This document shows, one piece after another, positions 8,640-17,124 of a DNA stretch of 36,179 nt. The stretch covers positions 1 through 36,179 of the forward strand of contig CAZDCZ010000023.1 of NCBI GenBank assembly GCA_964504155.1, in the 5' to 3' direction. A program made the position numbers and the translations under genes. Below the pieces are notes generated by a model. That model was given only the letters and a program-made list of their open reading frames with translations, ran no database searches and was not told where the DNA came from. Source of the DNA: CAZDCZ01 sp964504155 (GTDB lineage: Bacteria > Bacteroidota > Bacteroidia > Bacteroidales > UBA12077). The first letter of the stretch is position 1; each line of letters starts with the position of its first letter.

Positions 8640-9059
8640 TTATTTTTCTTTAAAACCAATAAGAAGCATTATCTCATTTTTTATATGTTTGTCAGATTTT
8701 ACTTCAATTTCAATAATGCAATCAATAGTAGAATTAAAAGAGAAATTCCAATATGTACTATAATCGTAATTAATATTTGAATAAAGCAGATTTTTTTCGG
8801 TATCATAAACCGATAATTGTAATTTATAATCAGTAATATCTGAGCATGCTATTATTCTGTATTGGCTGCCTCCAAAAAAAGTTGCATAAAATTTTGCTTT
8901 ATTATTTTGATCTAATTTTGCTTTATATTCTTTCCCATCTGAAACATAACCCGAATTTAACAAATTAGAACAATTTAAAATTGAATTCTTTTGCCCTTTT
9001 ACCGAGACAGAAACAAAGAATATTATTATTAACAAGACAAATTTCAATAACTTTTGCAT
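8640..9059 (-). CDS. small secreted protein, paralogue of the one at 29.6 kb
   Basis: This is a 139-residue protein of unknown function with a signal peptide ending near VKGQ (residue 23). The mature part reads as one beta-rich domain with C31, DGKEYKAKL, FFGGSQYRIIACSD, LLYSN and WNFSF, ending in IGFKEK. The same landmarks occur in the same order in the protein at 29616-30065 (DGNYNAAIL, YAGQNYRIYICSS, VLYDN, WDFKL, FGIKE), so the two are paralogues. The fold may resemble a beta-sandwich of the pre-peptidase type, but this is a guess. It lies between a lipoprotein gene (56 bases upstream) and the ABC transporter gene (47 bases downstream) and is probably co-transcribed with both. Confidence 0.8.
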   Translation of the reverse strand: MQKLLKFVLLIIIFFVSVSVKGQKNSILNCSNLLNSGYVSDGKEYKAKLDQNNKAKFYATFFGGSQYRIIACSDITDYKLQLSVYDTEKNLLYSNINYDYSTYWNFSFNSTIDCIIEIEVKSDKHIKNEIMLLIGFKEK

Positions 9060-9115
9060 TTCAATGGGATTTTAATTTTCTATAATGATTTACTAATATA
9101 TAATAGAATTAATAT

Positions 9116-10015
9116 CTAATGAATTATACTATTTCTAATAGATGAAATTTTATTATTAATGGTTCTTAAATGATACTCAGAAATTATAATATTTGACTTA
9201 CTATTTATTACCGAAAGTTTTTCCTTTGGAAATATGTCGGGCTTTTCGTAATAATAATTATATATTATACCATCGAATTCATATGCTAAATCAACTAACG
9301 AATCTATTAGTTTTGCATAAACTTCCGATTTGTAATAATACGGAGATAGTAATTCTATAAGATTGTCTAATGGGTGTTTTTGTTCGCCAAGACGATTAAT
9401 AATTTTCCTATTTTTTTGTTCTACTGCGTTAACCGATAAAATATATAAACTTTCTATCCAACCGCCTGTAATAATTAATACTCCAATTTCGTTTCTATTA
9501 TTATTTTGCAAATAAGAATCGAATTGCCTGTATGTGTCTGTCATAAATAGTAATAATGAATCCTGATTTTCAATATTATTTTCTATTCTATTAATCATAC
9601 TTGATTGAAATGCACTCTGAATACCTAGTTCTTCTGAAAGATGTTTTATTGTCGAAAAATAAGAGATAACTTTTTGGGTTTGAGCATAAACATTTAAGTA
9701 TCCTATATCTGTACCATAAATACCTATATTTAGTGCTTGTGTAAAATTCGTAGTATAATTACTGTAATTATCTGCAGAATTTAATAAACTATAATCGAAA
9801 CTAATATTACTATTTTTAATAGCATATGTTGCTTGATAAGGAGATGGAATAGTAAATAATGAATTTTTATATTTAAGAATTACACTTGTTGTATCAATAT
9901 CTTGTTTTATTTTATTTTCGTTCGGCGTTTTATCGCTTTTGCAACTATTAGTGAGAAATATTATAGATAGGACGAAAATTATTAATAATGATTTTATTTT
10001 CTTTGTTAAAAGCAT
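9116..10015 (-). CDS. lipoprotein, paralogue of the one at 28.7 kb
   Basis: This is a 299-residue predicted lipoprotein of unknown function. Its signal peptide has a lipobox ending TNSC, with lipidated C25. The mature region is mostly helical. The block from about 92 to 194 (NIGIYGTDIGY, QTQ, ELGI, NRIENNIENQD, GGWIESLYI) aligns without gaps to the lipoprotein at 28669-29601, with roughly a third of residues identical by hand count. It is first in a minus-strand unit with a small secreted protein and the ABC transporter. The second copy keeps only the lipoprotein and secreted protein. Substrate binding or an adaptor role is possible but unsupported. Confidence 0.82.
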   Translation of the reverse strand: MLLTKKIKSLLIIFVLSIIFLTNSCKSDKTPNENKIKQDIDTTSVILKYKNSLFTIPSPYQATYAIKNSNISFDYSLLNSADNYSNYTTNFTQALNIGIYGTDIGYLNVYAQTQKVISYFSTIKHLSEELGIQSAFQSSMINRIENNIENQDSLLLFMTDTYRQFDSYLQNNNRNEIGVLIITGGWIESLYILSVNAVEQKNRKIINRLGEQKHPLDNLIELLSPYYYKSEVYAKLIDSLVDLAYEFDGIIYNYYYEKPDIFPKEKLSVINSKSNIIISEYHLRTINNKISSIRNSIIH

Positions 10016-10091
10016 GAATTAATATATCATTTATGATGTTAATACTTATAAGATTAACTAAAATTATAATTATTATTTAACTTAATAATAA

Positions 10092-10122
10092 CAAAATATA
10101 CAAAATGCTAATTTGTTTGCAA
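10092..10122 (-). promoter_or_regulatory. candidate promoter of the lipoprotein-ABC unit
   Basis: On the minus strand TTG (10122-10120) is followed about 20 bases later by TATATTTTG, close to the -7 consensus TAnnTTTG. It is ~75 bases upstream of the lipoprotein ATG. The spacing fits Bacteroidota promoters but one base is inserted in the -7 box. Confidence 0.35.
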
Positions 10123-10327
10123 TTGTGTATTACATTTAAGTAAATATATATATTTATAAAGATATTAAAATAATTGTTTTATTAATACTATTGCTTAAAC
10201 ATTTTAAGTTTTTAAATATCGAATTCATGTTAACAATTATTAATTATGATTTTTTAATAAAAAACTATAAGTTTAGATTTTTAAAAAAATACTTATTAAT
10301 TACTTTAAATAATAGATTATTACCATG

Positions 10328-10353
10328 ATATATCTATATTAATATAGATATAT
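10328..10353. repeat. perfect 26-bp AT palindrome upstream of the S9 peptidase gene
   Basis: The 26 bases from 10328 to 10353 (half-site ATATATCTATATT) are an exact palindrome whose end lies 28 bases before the peptidase ATG. It could be an operator, a 5' UTR hairpin or a product of base composition. The rest of the 366-base divergent gap (10016-10381) holds the minus-strand promoter candidate and otherwise only AT-rich sequence with no gene. Confidence 0.5.
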
Positions 10354-10381
10354 TGGGTTTTAATTGTAAAAATTACGTTTT

Positions 10382-12526
10382 ATGAAAAAAAATACGATTA
10401 TATTAATTTTAATTTTCTCATTTCTTTCTTCTGTAAATGCTCAAGAAAAGGAATTAACTATTAATGATGCAGTAATTGGACAATGGAGAGATTTATATCC
10501 CGAATATGTTTCTCAATTAAATTGGATTCCAAATACAAATTTGTATTCTTTTGTCGATGATAATGTGCTTATAGAAAGCAGTATCGATAAAAAGAAGAAA
10601 AGCGAGTTGCTGAATCTTAGTATATTATCGAAGGCAGTTATAAAAAAAGGTCTTGATACTCTTAAGTGGTTTCCTCGAATTACATGGGAAACAGAGAATA
10701 GTTTTTCTTTTTGGAGCAAAAATAATTATATATTGTACGATTTAAAAGAGAAATCTATTACATCAAAAACAAAATTTGTCGATGATGCAATGAATATCGA
10801 GAAGAGTCCTGTTGGTAATTGTTTTGCTTATACTCTTGATAATAATTTATTTTTTATAGATAAAAACAATAAATCTGTTCAGATAACTAACGATACTAAT
10901 CCGGATATAGTAAACGGACAAGAAGTACATAGACGCGAATTTGGTATCGATAAAGGAATTTTTTGGTCGCCTAAGGCAAGTTTTATTGCATTTTACCGAA
11001 AAGATGAAAGTATGGTTACAGATTATCCCTTAGTTGATATATCTACGCGAATTGCTACTTTAAAAAATATTAAATATCCTATGGCCGGAATGAAAAGTCA
11101 TCACGTTACTTTGGGCGTTTACGATATTAATTCGGGGGAAACAGTATTTCTAAAAACCGGAGAGCCTAAAGAACAATATTTAACCAATGTAGCATGGTCG
11201 CCTGACGAAAAATCTGTTTTTATTGCAATTCTAAATCGTGAACAAAATCACATGCAACTAAAAGAATTTGATGTTAATACAGGAGAATTGATAAAAGTTC
11301 TTTTTGAAGAAAAAAACGAAAAATATATAGAGCCACAAAATCCAATGGTTTTTTTGAAATCAGATTCTGAGAAATTTATTTGGCAATCAAGAAACAATGG
11401 ATTTAATCACATCTTTTTATATAATAGAAATGGTGAATTAATTAAGCAATTAACAAAAGGAAATTTTGAGGTTACTTCGGTAATTGGGTTTAACAAGGGC
11501 GATAAAGATTTATTTTTTGTATCAACAGAGGTCAGCCCTATAGAACGACATATATATAAAGTGAACCTAAAAACCGGATCGAAAATACAACTTACAAAAG
11601 TTTCAGGAACTCATAGTGTAAAATTTAATTCCTCATACAAATATTTTATCGATACTTATTCAAGCACAAAAATACCAAGAAAAATAGATATCGTTTCGGT
11701 AAAAGGTACGATAAAGAATAATGTGCTTACTTCTGAAAATCCGTTAAAAGATTATAAATTGGGAGAAATGTCTATCTCTACTATTAAAGCAGCTGATGGT
11801 ATTACCGATTTGTATTATCGATTAATTAAACCTGTAGATTTTGACCCAAATAAGAAATATCCGGCTATTATATATGTGTATGGAGGCCCTCATGCTCAGT
11901 TAATAAATAACGAGTGGTTAGGTGGTGCAAGAATGTGGCAATACTATATGGCACAAAAAGGATATGTTATGTTAACAGTTGATAATAGAGGTTCTGCAAA
12001 TAGAGGGCTAGAGTTCGAAAATGTTATTCATCGACAATTGGGAGTAAATGAAATTGCCGATCAGATGAAAGGTGTAGAATTGCTAAAAAGTCTTGAATAT
12101 GTCGATTCTGAAAGAATTGGTGTGCATGGTTGGAGTTTTGGCGGGTTTTTAACTACATCACTAATGTTAAAAAAATCCGATGTATTTAAAGTTGGAGTTG
12201 CCGGTGGGCCTGTTATCGATTGGAAATATTATGAGATAATGTATGGCGAAAGATATATGGATACTCCTCAAGAAAATCCGGAAGGATATAAAGAAAATAA
12301 TCTGAAAAATTATGTATCTAATTTGAAAGGTAAATTGTTAATTATTCATGGAGCAATTGATAACACTGTTGTTTGGCAAAATAGTCTGTCTTTTGTACGC
12401 GAATGTGTAAAACAAGATATCTTACTCGATTATTTTGTATATCCTCGTCACGAACATAATGTTAGAGGAATTAATCGTGTTCATCTTATGAGAAAAGTTA
12501 CTCAGTATTTCGATGATTTTTTATAG
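10382..12526 (+). CDS. S9 family dipeptidyl/prolyl tripeptidyl peptidase (DPP IV type)
   Basis: This is a secreted serine exopeptidase that removes Xaa-Pro di- or tripeptides from the N-terminus of oligopeptides, a common nutrient-scavenging enzyme of Bacteroidota. A signal peptide ends at NAQ (residue 21). The N-terminal ~450 residues form the DPP IV beta-propeller (FYRKDES and SPDEKSVF repeats; EVHRREFGID carries the acidic substrate-amine motif region). The C-terminal alpha/beta-hydrolase has the triad S585 (GWSFGG), D660 (GAIDN) and H692 (RHEHN). The VYGGPHAQ oxyanion-side segment is present. At 714 residues it is family length. It is monocistronic, with a terminator 33 bases downstream. 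Whether it is a DPP or a tripeptidyl enzyme cannot be fixed by eye. Confidence 0.93.
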   Translation: MKKNTIILILIFSFLSSVNAQEKELTINDAVIGQWRDLYPEYVSQLNWIPNTNLYSFVDDNVLIESSIDKKKKSELLNLSILSKAVIKKGLDTLKWFPRITWETENSFSFWSKNNYILYDLKEKSITSKTKFVDDAMNIEKSPVGNCFAYTLDNNLFFIDKNNKSVQITNDTNPDIVNGQEVHRREFGIDKGIFWSPKASFIAFYRKDESMVTDYPLVDISTRIATLKNIKYPMAGMKSHHVTLGVYDINSGETVFLKTGEPKEQYLTNVAWSPDEKSVFIAILNREQNHMQLKEFDVNTGELIKVLFEEKNEKYIEPQNPMVFLKSDSEKFIWQSRNNGFNHIFLYNRNGELIKQLTKGNFEVTSVIGFNKGDKDLFFVSTEVSPIERHIYKVNLKTGSKIQLTKVSGTHSVKFNSSYKYFIDTYSSTKIPRKIDIVSVKGTIKNNVLTSENPLKDYKLGEMSISTIKAADGITDLYYRLIKPVDFDPNKKYPAIIYVYGGPHAQLINNEWLGGARMWQYYMAQKGYVMLTVDNRGSANRGLEFENVIHRQLGVNEIADQMKGVELLKSLEYVDSERIGVHGWSFGGFLTTSLMLKKSDVFKVGVAGGPVIDWKYYEIMYGERYMDTPQENPEGYKENNLKNYVSNLKGKLLIIHGAIDNTVVWQNSLSFVRECVKQDILLDYFVYPRHEHNVRGINRVHLMRKVTQYFDDFL

Positions 12527-12558
12527 TAAGTAACTTAGAATTTATGAAATATATAGAG

Positions 12559-12589
12559 CTCGCATGGTTTATAATTATGCGAGTTTTTT
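12559..12589 (+). terminator. terminator of the S9 peptidase gene
   Basis: A 7-bp perfect stem, CTCGCAT (12559-12565) with ATGCGAG (12577-12583), is followed by six T's. It starts 33 bases after the peptidase stop. Confidence 0.85.
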
Positions 12590-12624
12590 AATTGTATTTC
12601 GAGCAAGTTATTAATAGAAAATTA

Positions 12625-12632
12625 TAATTTTG
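12625..12632 (+). promoter_or_regulatory. -7 promoter element of the MATE gene
   Basis: TAATTTTG is an exact match to TAnnTTTG. It lies downstream of the preceding terminator and 67 bases before the MATE start codon. No good -33 box was found. Confidence 0.4.
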
Positions 12633-12699
12633 CCAATATATCGAGTCTTATATAAGTATTAATAAAAGTTGAAAAATTGTTTAATAAATATAATTTTTA

Positions 12700-14031
12700 A
12701 TGCAAGAAATTGTATCGTATAAAAAAATTTGGAGCATTGCTTATCCTATTATTTTGGGTAGTATTGTTCAAAATATTATAAATGTTACCGATACAGCATT
12801 TTTAGGTCGAGTAGGAGAGATTGAACTTGGAGCATCGGCTATTGGAGGTGTTTTTTATTTAACCTTAATAATGTTGGGGTTTGGATTTAGTGTTGGATCT
12901 CAGATAATTGTAGCTCGTAGGTTTGGAGAACAAAAATATCAAGAAATTGGCTCTGTTATCGACCATTCATTATATTTTTTATTTTTTCTTGCAATTATTA
13001 TGGTTTTTAGCGTAAGAATATCGCTTAATTCTCTTTTTGGGAGTATAATTGAATCAAACGATATTAGACTTGCAAGTATTGCTTTTTTGAATTATAGAAT
13101 TTTCGGATTGCTTTTTGCATTTGTTAATTTTGGTTTTCGAGCTTTCTTTATCGGAGTAGGACAAACAAAAATTATTACTATTACTACTATTGTAATGGCA
13201 TTAGTAAATGTATTTTTCGATTATTCTTTAATATTTGGGAATTTCGGTTTTCCAAAATTAGGCATAGAAGGAGCTGCTATAGCTTCTGTTATTGCAGAAA
13301 TTTCTGTTTGTATTTTCTTTTTTGTATATACTTCTAAAATAATTAATGTTTCGGCTTTCAAAATATTAAAATTTAGAAAATTTGATTTTTCTATTTTAAA
13401 GCGTGTTGCCGATGTGTCATTTCCTATGATGATGCAAAATTTTGTTTCTTTCTTAGGTTGGTTTTTCTTTTTCCTTTTTGTCGAGAAAATGGGAGAACGT
13501 CCTTTAGCTATTTCAAATATTATTCGAAGTATTTATGTAGTAATGTTGATTCCTATAATGGGATTCTCTTCGGCTACAAATACTTTAGTGAGTTTTGTTA
13601 TTGGAAAGAATCAAAAGCAACAAGTTATTCCGATTGTTATTAAAATTGTTAAAATGTGTGTTTCGGGAGTATTTGTTCTTGTGCTAATTAATATAATATT
13701 TCCAGAGAAAGTATTATCTGTTTATACAAATAATATAAGTTTGATAAACGAGTCTATACCTACTTTATATGTTATCAGTTGTACTTCTTTTTTTATTGCA
13801 ATTGGGTTTATATTATTTAGTGGAGTTTCGGGTACCGGGAATACAAAAACATCATTTATTATTGAAATAGTAGTTATGTTAACTTATATTCTAATAACTT
13901 ATTTATTTACTAATGTTTTTAAATTTAGTATTTCAGTTGTTTGGTCGGTAGAATTTATTTATGGAGGATTAATAGCCCTATTTTCTATAGTATATTTAAA
14001 AAGTGGAAGATGGCGAAATAAAGTCTTATAA
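12700..14031 (+). CDS. MATE family efflux transporter
   Basis: This is an inner-membrane cation-coupled multidrug/toxin exporter of the MATE family. The 443-residue protein has about twelve hydrophobic segments in two homologous halves. N-terminal landmarks are AYPIILGSIVQNIINVTDTAFLG near residues 14-36 and the GAxxIGGVFY segment that follows. The repeat halves show FRAFFIGVGQTK in the first and FSGVSGTGNTK in the second, the usual paired MATE signature. Length is typical (about 450). It stands alone between its own -7 element and a bidirectional terminator. Substrate is unknown; members may export drugs, dyes or metabolites. Confidence 0.92.
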   Translation: MQEIVSYKKIWSIAYPIILGSIVQNIINVTDTAFLGRVGEIELGASAIGGVFYLTLIMLGFGFSVGSQIIVARRFGEQKYQEIGSVIDHSLYFLFFLAIIMVFSVRISLNSLFGSIIESNDIRLASIAFLNYRIFGLLFAFVNFGFRAFFIGVGQTKIITITTIVMALVNVFFDYSLIFGNFGFPKLGIEGAAIASVIAEISVCIFFFVYTSKIINVSAFKILKFRKFDFSILKRVADVSFPMMMQNFVSFLGWFFFFLFVEKMGERPLAISNIIRSIYVVMLIPIMGFSSATNTLVSFVIGKNQKQQVIPIVIKIVKMCVSGVFVLVLINIIFPEKVLSVYTNNISLINESIPTLYVISCTSFFIAIGFILFSGVSGTGNTKTSFIIEIVVMLTYILITYLFTNVFKFSISVVWSVEFIYGGLIALFSIVYLKSGRWRNKVL

Positions 14032-14050
14032 ATTTTAGATATAATTATAC

Positions 14051-14085
14051 AAAAACGCAAGTCAAAATTTCGACTTGTGTTTTTG
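14051..14085. terminator. bidirectional terminator between the MATE and barrel genes
   Basis: AAAAACgCAAGTC (14051-14063) pairs with GACTTGtGTTTTT (14072-14084) through one G-T/A-C variation, with A's and T's flanking the stem. It separates convergent genes. Confidence 0.8.
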
Positions 14086-14108
14086 TATTTAATATGAAGA
14101 ACAATTAT

Positions 14109-14594
14109 TTAAAATATGTATCGTACAGATATTGCTCCACCATCGCCCCAAAATCCTAAGACTCCGATAAAATTAAAGCAGGGTTTCCAATCTACACTTA
14201 TATTAATAGGTACTTCTTTAAAATAATATTCTATACCAATAATTCCATCAAGTCCAACTAAAGTATAATATCTATTTTCATCAAAAATATTAGAATTATC
14301 GCCATTCCAGAAGCCAATATGAGCGCCACCACCATAATACCAGAATAAATTCTCTGTATCGAAAGCCGTATTATGAATTTCATATAGTCCGGTAAAACCA
14401 ATTCCTTCCCATCTTGATGTAACAATGCCTTCTAAAGCATTTTCTTTATCAATAAAATGTTTAAAAGTTAATCCGTTAAATATTCCGCCTCGCAAACCTA
14501 TGCCGTTCGACAATTCTCTATTTCCCGGTTGTGCAGAAACCGATGTCGACAATAAGAAAGAAATAGCAATAATTATTATAAATTTGAATTTCAT
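14109..14594 (-). CDS. small outer-membrane beta-barrel protein
   Basis: This is a predicted 161-residue outer-membrane protein of unknown role. The signal peptide ends in SVSAQ. The mature part alternates glycine/aromatic strands (GIGLRGGIFNGLTFKHF, WYYGGGAHIGFW, IGIEYYF) and ends in VRYIF, the aromatic C-terminus typical of barrels. The open frame extends ten codons upstream, but the ATG at 14594 immediately precedes the charged n-region of the signal peptide (MKFKF) and has a -7 box 27 bases before it, so I chose it. It is small for a barrel (about eight strands). Confidence 0.8.
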   Translation of the reverse strand: MKFKFIIIIAISFLLSTSVSAQPGNRELSNGIGLRGGIFNGLTFKHFIDKENALEGIVTSRWEGIGFTGLYEIHNTAFDTENLFWYYGGGAHIGFWNGDNSNIFDENRYYTLVGLDGIIGIEYYFKEVPINISVDWKPCFNFIGVLGFWGDGGAISVRYIF

Positions 14595-14621
14595 GATAAT
14601 CTGTTTAATTAATAATTCGGG

Positions 14622-14629
14622 CAAATATA
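14622..14629 (-). promoter_or_regulatory. -7 promoter element of the barrel gene
   Basis: On the minus strand this reads TATATTTG, an exact TAnnTTTG match, 27 bases before the chosen ATG at 14594. It supports that start over the longer frame. No clear -33 box was found. Confidence 0.42.
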
Positions 14630-14681
14630 ATGTATTAAGATTTTTTTGAATTAATATTTGGTAACAATAATTTTAATAAAC

Positions 14682-15266
14682 TTATTGTTTCTTTTTTCTG
14701 TTCTTTTTAAGAACAGAATATCCGAATTTCCCAATTTTATTGCCAATAGTATAGTATTTGCCGTGACTATAACAAATTGGTTCGGTATGATTGAAGTGAA
14801 ATTTAGAATTTTCTTTTTCGTAGAATTTCTCATCGGCATTAACAGCAACAACTTCGGCTAAAAACATATCGTGAGAGCCGAGTGCTATAATATCTTTTAC
14901 TTTACATTCGATATTTAATGGCGATTCTTTTATCAATGGGGTTTTTACAATTTGTCCGGTTTCAGGAGTAAGCTTCATCTCCTTAAATTTATTATAATCT
15001 CTTCCGGAACGAACACCACACCAGTCGGTTGCATGGGCTAATTCTTTTGTAGTAAGATTAATAACAAATTCCATATTTTTTTTTATAATATTATATGAGT
15101 GTCTTTCTTTTCTAACAGAAATATAACACATAGGAGGATTAGTGCATATTGTTCCTGTCCATGCAATAGTAATAATATTATATTCTTTTTCAGTAATTCC
15201 ACAACTTACCATAACTGCAGGTAATGGATAAATTAATGTGCCGGGTTTCCAAGGTATTTTTGTCAT
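14682..15266 (-). CDS. flavin reductase family / FMN-binding split-barrel protein
   Basis: This 194-residue protein belongs to the flavin reductase-like/flavoredoxin family, which binds FMN in a split barrel and transfers electrons or reduces flavin with NAD(P)H. Landmarks are YPLPAVMVSCG at about 13-23, IITIAWTGTICTNPPMCYIS, ERHSYNIIKKNMEFVIN and the C-terminal half with GSHDMFLAEVVAV. It is the third gene of a minus-strand unit, 6 bases after the RNase H gene. The electron acceptor is unknown. There is no obvious functional link to RNase H, so the pairing may only be shared transcription. Confidence 0.88.
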   Translation of the reverse strand: MTKIPWKPGTLIYPLPAVMVSCGITEKEYNIITIAWTGTICTNPPMCYISVRKERHSYNIIKKNMEFVINLTTKELAHATDWCGVRSGRDYNKFKEMKLTPETGQIVKTPLIKESPLNIECKVKDIIALGSHDMFLAEVVAVNADEKFYEKENSKFHFNHTEPICYSHGKYYTIGNKIGKFGYSVLKKNRKKKQ

Positions 15267-15272
15267 TCAATA

Positions 15273-16070
15273 TTATTTTTTAGCTGTTTCTTTTGCATAT
15301 TTATCACAAATAGTATTTTCTAAATGATTTGCATGAGCTTTTACCCATTCAAATTCTAAGTATTTGTTTTTTGCTAATCTGTCGATTTTTTTCCAATAGC
15401 GAATATTCTTTACTCTCTCTCCATTTGCTGTTCGCCAATTGTTTATTTTCCAGTTCTGAATCCACTCTGTTGCTCCTTTTATTACATATCTACTATCGGT
15501 TACGACCCTAATTTCTTTTTCTTTTCGAAGTATTTTAATGCCTCGAATTACTGCTTGAAGTTCGATTAAATTATTGCCTATTGCTTTAGTTTTATATGTG
15601 TATAATTTAGTTTCTCCTGTTATATATTTTATGTATATAGCATAAGCTCCTTTATTTTCGTGCTCTAGATACGAACCATCGGTAAATAACTCTGTAATAT
15701 TATTATCCGATTTTGATATTTTGTATATCTTTTCTATTTTGTTTCGTCTGTCAAGTATTGTAATAAAATCTTTAGTAATAATTTTATTATCTTGAATTTC
15801 GTCGTGAAGAACAAAATTAAGTTTAAATCCAATAAAAAAGGTGTCTTTACGTTTTGTGCTAAGTATTTTTCGAACTTGAATTTCTTTTGCTTTTAATAAC
15901 TTGCTTAAGTTATTATTGTCATTAAAACATAAAATAGCTTTATCGAGCGAAAATTTTATTATGCATTTTTCTTTATTTAAGGATATTTGGATATAATAAA
16001 ATTCATTGATTTTATTTATTATTTTCATTCTTAATAAATAACGATTGATTGAATGTCTCATCGAAATCAC
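15273..16070 (-). CDS. ribonuclease H family protein with an N-terminal extension
   Basis: This is an RNase HI-type enzyme that degrades the RNA strand of RNA-DNA hybrids. In the 265-residue frame the catalytic carboxylates are all present: D131 (FTDGS), E170 (NLIELQAV), D192 (VTDSRYV) and D256 (CDKYA), along with H246 in EWVKAHANH. The basic NWRTANGERVKN stretch corresponds to the substrate-binding handle. The first ~120 residues are extra compared with E. coli RNase HI, are not the usual hybrid-binding domain, and match nothing I recognise. The frame opens with a GTG that overlaps the upstream stop (GTGA). ATG codons at 16061 and 16028 are alternatives and the true start is unsettled. Six bases separate it from the flavin reductase gene. 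Confidence 0.88.
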   Translation of the reverse strand: MISMRHSINRYLLRMKIINKINEFYYIQISLNKEKCIIKFSLDKAILCFNDNNNLSKLLKAKEIQVRKILSTKRKDTFFIGFKLNFVLHDEIQDNKIITKDFITILDRRNKIEKIYKISKSDNNITELFTDGSYLEHENKGAYAIYIKYITGETKLYTYKTKAIGNNLIELQAVIRGIKILRKEKEIRVVTDSRYVIKGATEWIQNWKINNWRTANGERVKNIRYWKKIDRLAKNKYLEFEWVKAHANHLENTICDKYAKETAKK

Positions 16071-16954
16071 TTTGTTAATATCCTATTATCGTAAAAGAGT
16101 TTTGTGTATTTTGCAGGAAGAGTATCTGTCCATCCTATTAAATATTTGGTAAAGATATTTATTTTGCAATTATTAATTTTTTTTGCATATGGATCAAGCA
16201 TTATCTCATTTGGAAATTCTTTTGCAGCAAAATTTATGTTTTTTTCGTTTTTCTTATATATTGTTTTATATAAATCGGCAGCACCATATAAATGTAAAAA
16301 GTTGTGAGCAATTTCCGATGGATACTTATAGCTGACAATTGCATATTCTACGTCTTTTGTGCTCATTGTATTAACCGGAATAGAAATGTCATTTTTATAA
16401 TAATTGTTAACTAAAAAAAGTAATGCAACACTTTCAACATTATATTCATCTCTTAAAAATGCTATTAAACGTTCTTTGTTTTTTGGCTTTTTTATTTGTG
16501 GTATCCCATCTTTTGTCGGTGGTTGAAATGAATCACCTGTTTTGCGAGCAATATAATCCGACCATTTGTTTAAACTAAGTATCCCTTTATGTAAGTTTGG
16601 TTCAGTTGCTGCTAGTTGAACCGAGGTTTGAGGTAAATTCTTTTTTATTGTAGTATATTCATCACCTATGTAATAATCGCTAATTATATTCAAATTAATA
16701 TTATTTAATTTGGCTTGATTGTGTAACCAATTAATAGCTATGTTTATTGAATCTAAAGTTGTTTGAATATCAAATTCTGTCCAAGGTGCTGTATTTTTAT
16801 TATCAACAAAAATGCAATATAATAAAACATCTCCATGTAAATCTTTACAAACATTTGTGTTCATCCCTTTACGATAATCTAATCGATTTAAGGAAAAACA
16901 AGAAGTTAAGATTTGTAATAAAATTATTAAGATAAAAATATTTAGTTTCTTCAT
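16067..16954 (-). CDS. lipoprotein with a metzincin-like site lacking the catalytic Glu
   Basis: This is a 295-residue predicted lipoprotein; the ATG at 16954 gives a clean signal with lipobox LTSC and C19, whereas the longer frame starts at a TTG. Near residues 217-227 is HNFLHLYGAAD, which matches the HExxHxxGxxD zinc motif of metzincin-like proteases in both histidines, the glycine and the aspartate, but has Asn (N218) where the general-base Glu should be. About 25 residues on, NEIMLDPY resembles a Met-turn, followed by IGWTDTLP. The protein thus looks like a secreted zinc-binding pseudoprotease, or a protease with altered chemistry. It is first in a minus-strand unit with RNase H and a flavin reductase. 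The substrate or partner is unknown. Confidence 0.75.
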   Translation of the reverse strand: MKKLNIFILIILLQILTSCFSLNRLDYRKGMNTNVCKDLHGDVLLYCIFVDNKNTAPWTEFDIQTTLDSINIAINWLHNQAKLNNINLNIISDYYIGDEYTTIKKNLPQTSVQLAATEPNLHKGILSLNKWSDYIARKTGDSFQPPTKDGIPQIKKPKNKERLIAFLRDEYNVESVALLFLVNNYYKNDISIPVNTMSTKDVEYAIVSYKYPSEIAHNFLHLYGAADLYKTIYKKNEKNINFAAKEFPNEIMLDPYAKKINNCKINIFTKYLIGWTDTLPAKYTKLFYDNRILTK

Positions 16955-17124
16955 ATATAGAATTAATAACAATAGTAATATGTTTTTATTGCATTGTAAT
17001 ACAATAATATCGATTCAATATTTTATGTATAAAGATAATTCTTATGTAATTATTTGTATAATTATAAAAGTAAGTAAATAAGCATAAAAGTATGTTATTT
17101 TTCTTGCTTATTAACTATATGATA

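Noticed and set aside
14595..14624. Ten-codon N-terminal extension of the barrel protein
   Set aside because: It precedes a normal signal peptide, and an exact -7 box would lie only at the edge of the extended gene; ATG 14594 is favoured.
17076..17112. AATAAGC/GCTTATT inverted repeat downstream of the STAS terminator
   Set aside because: Arms are short and AT-rich with a wide loop; a stronger terminator is already present next to the gene.
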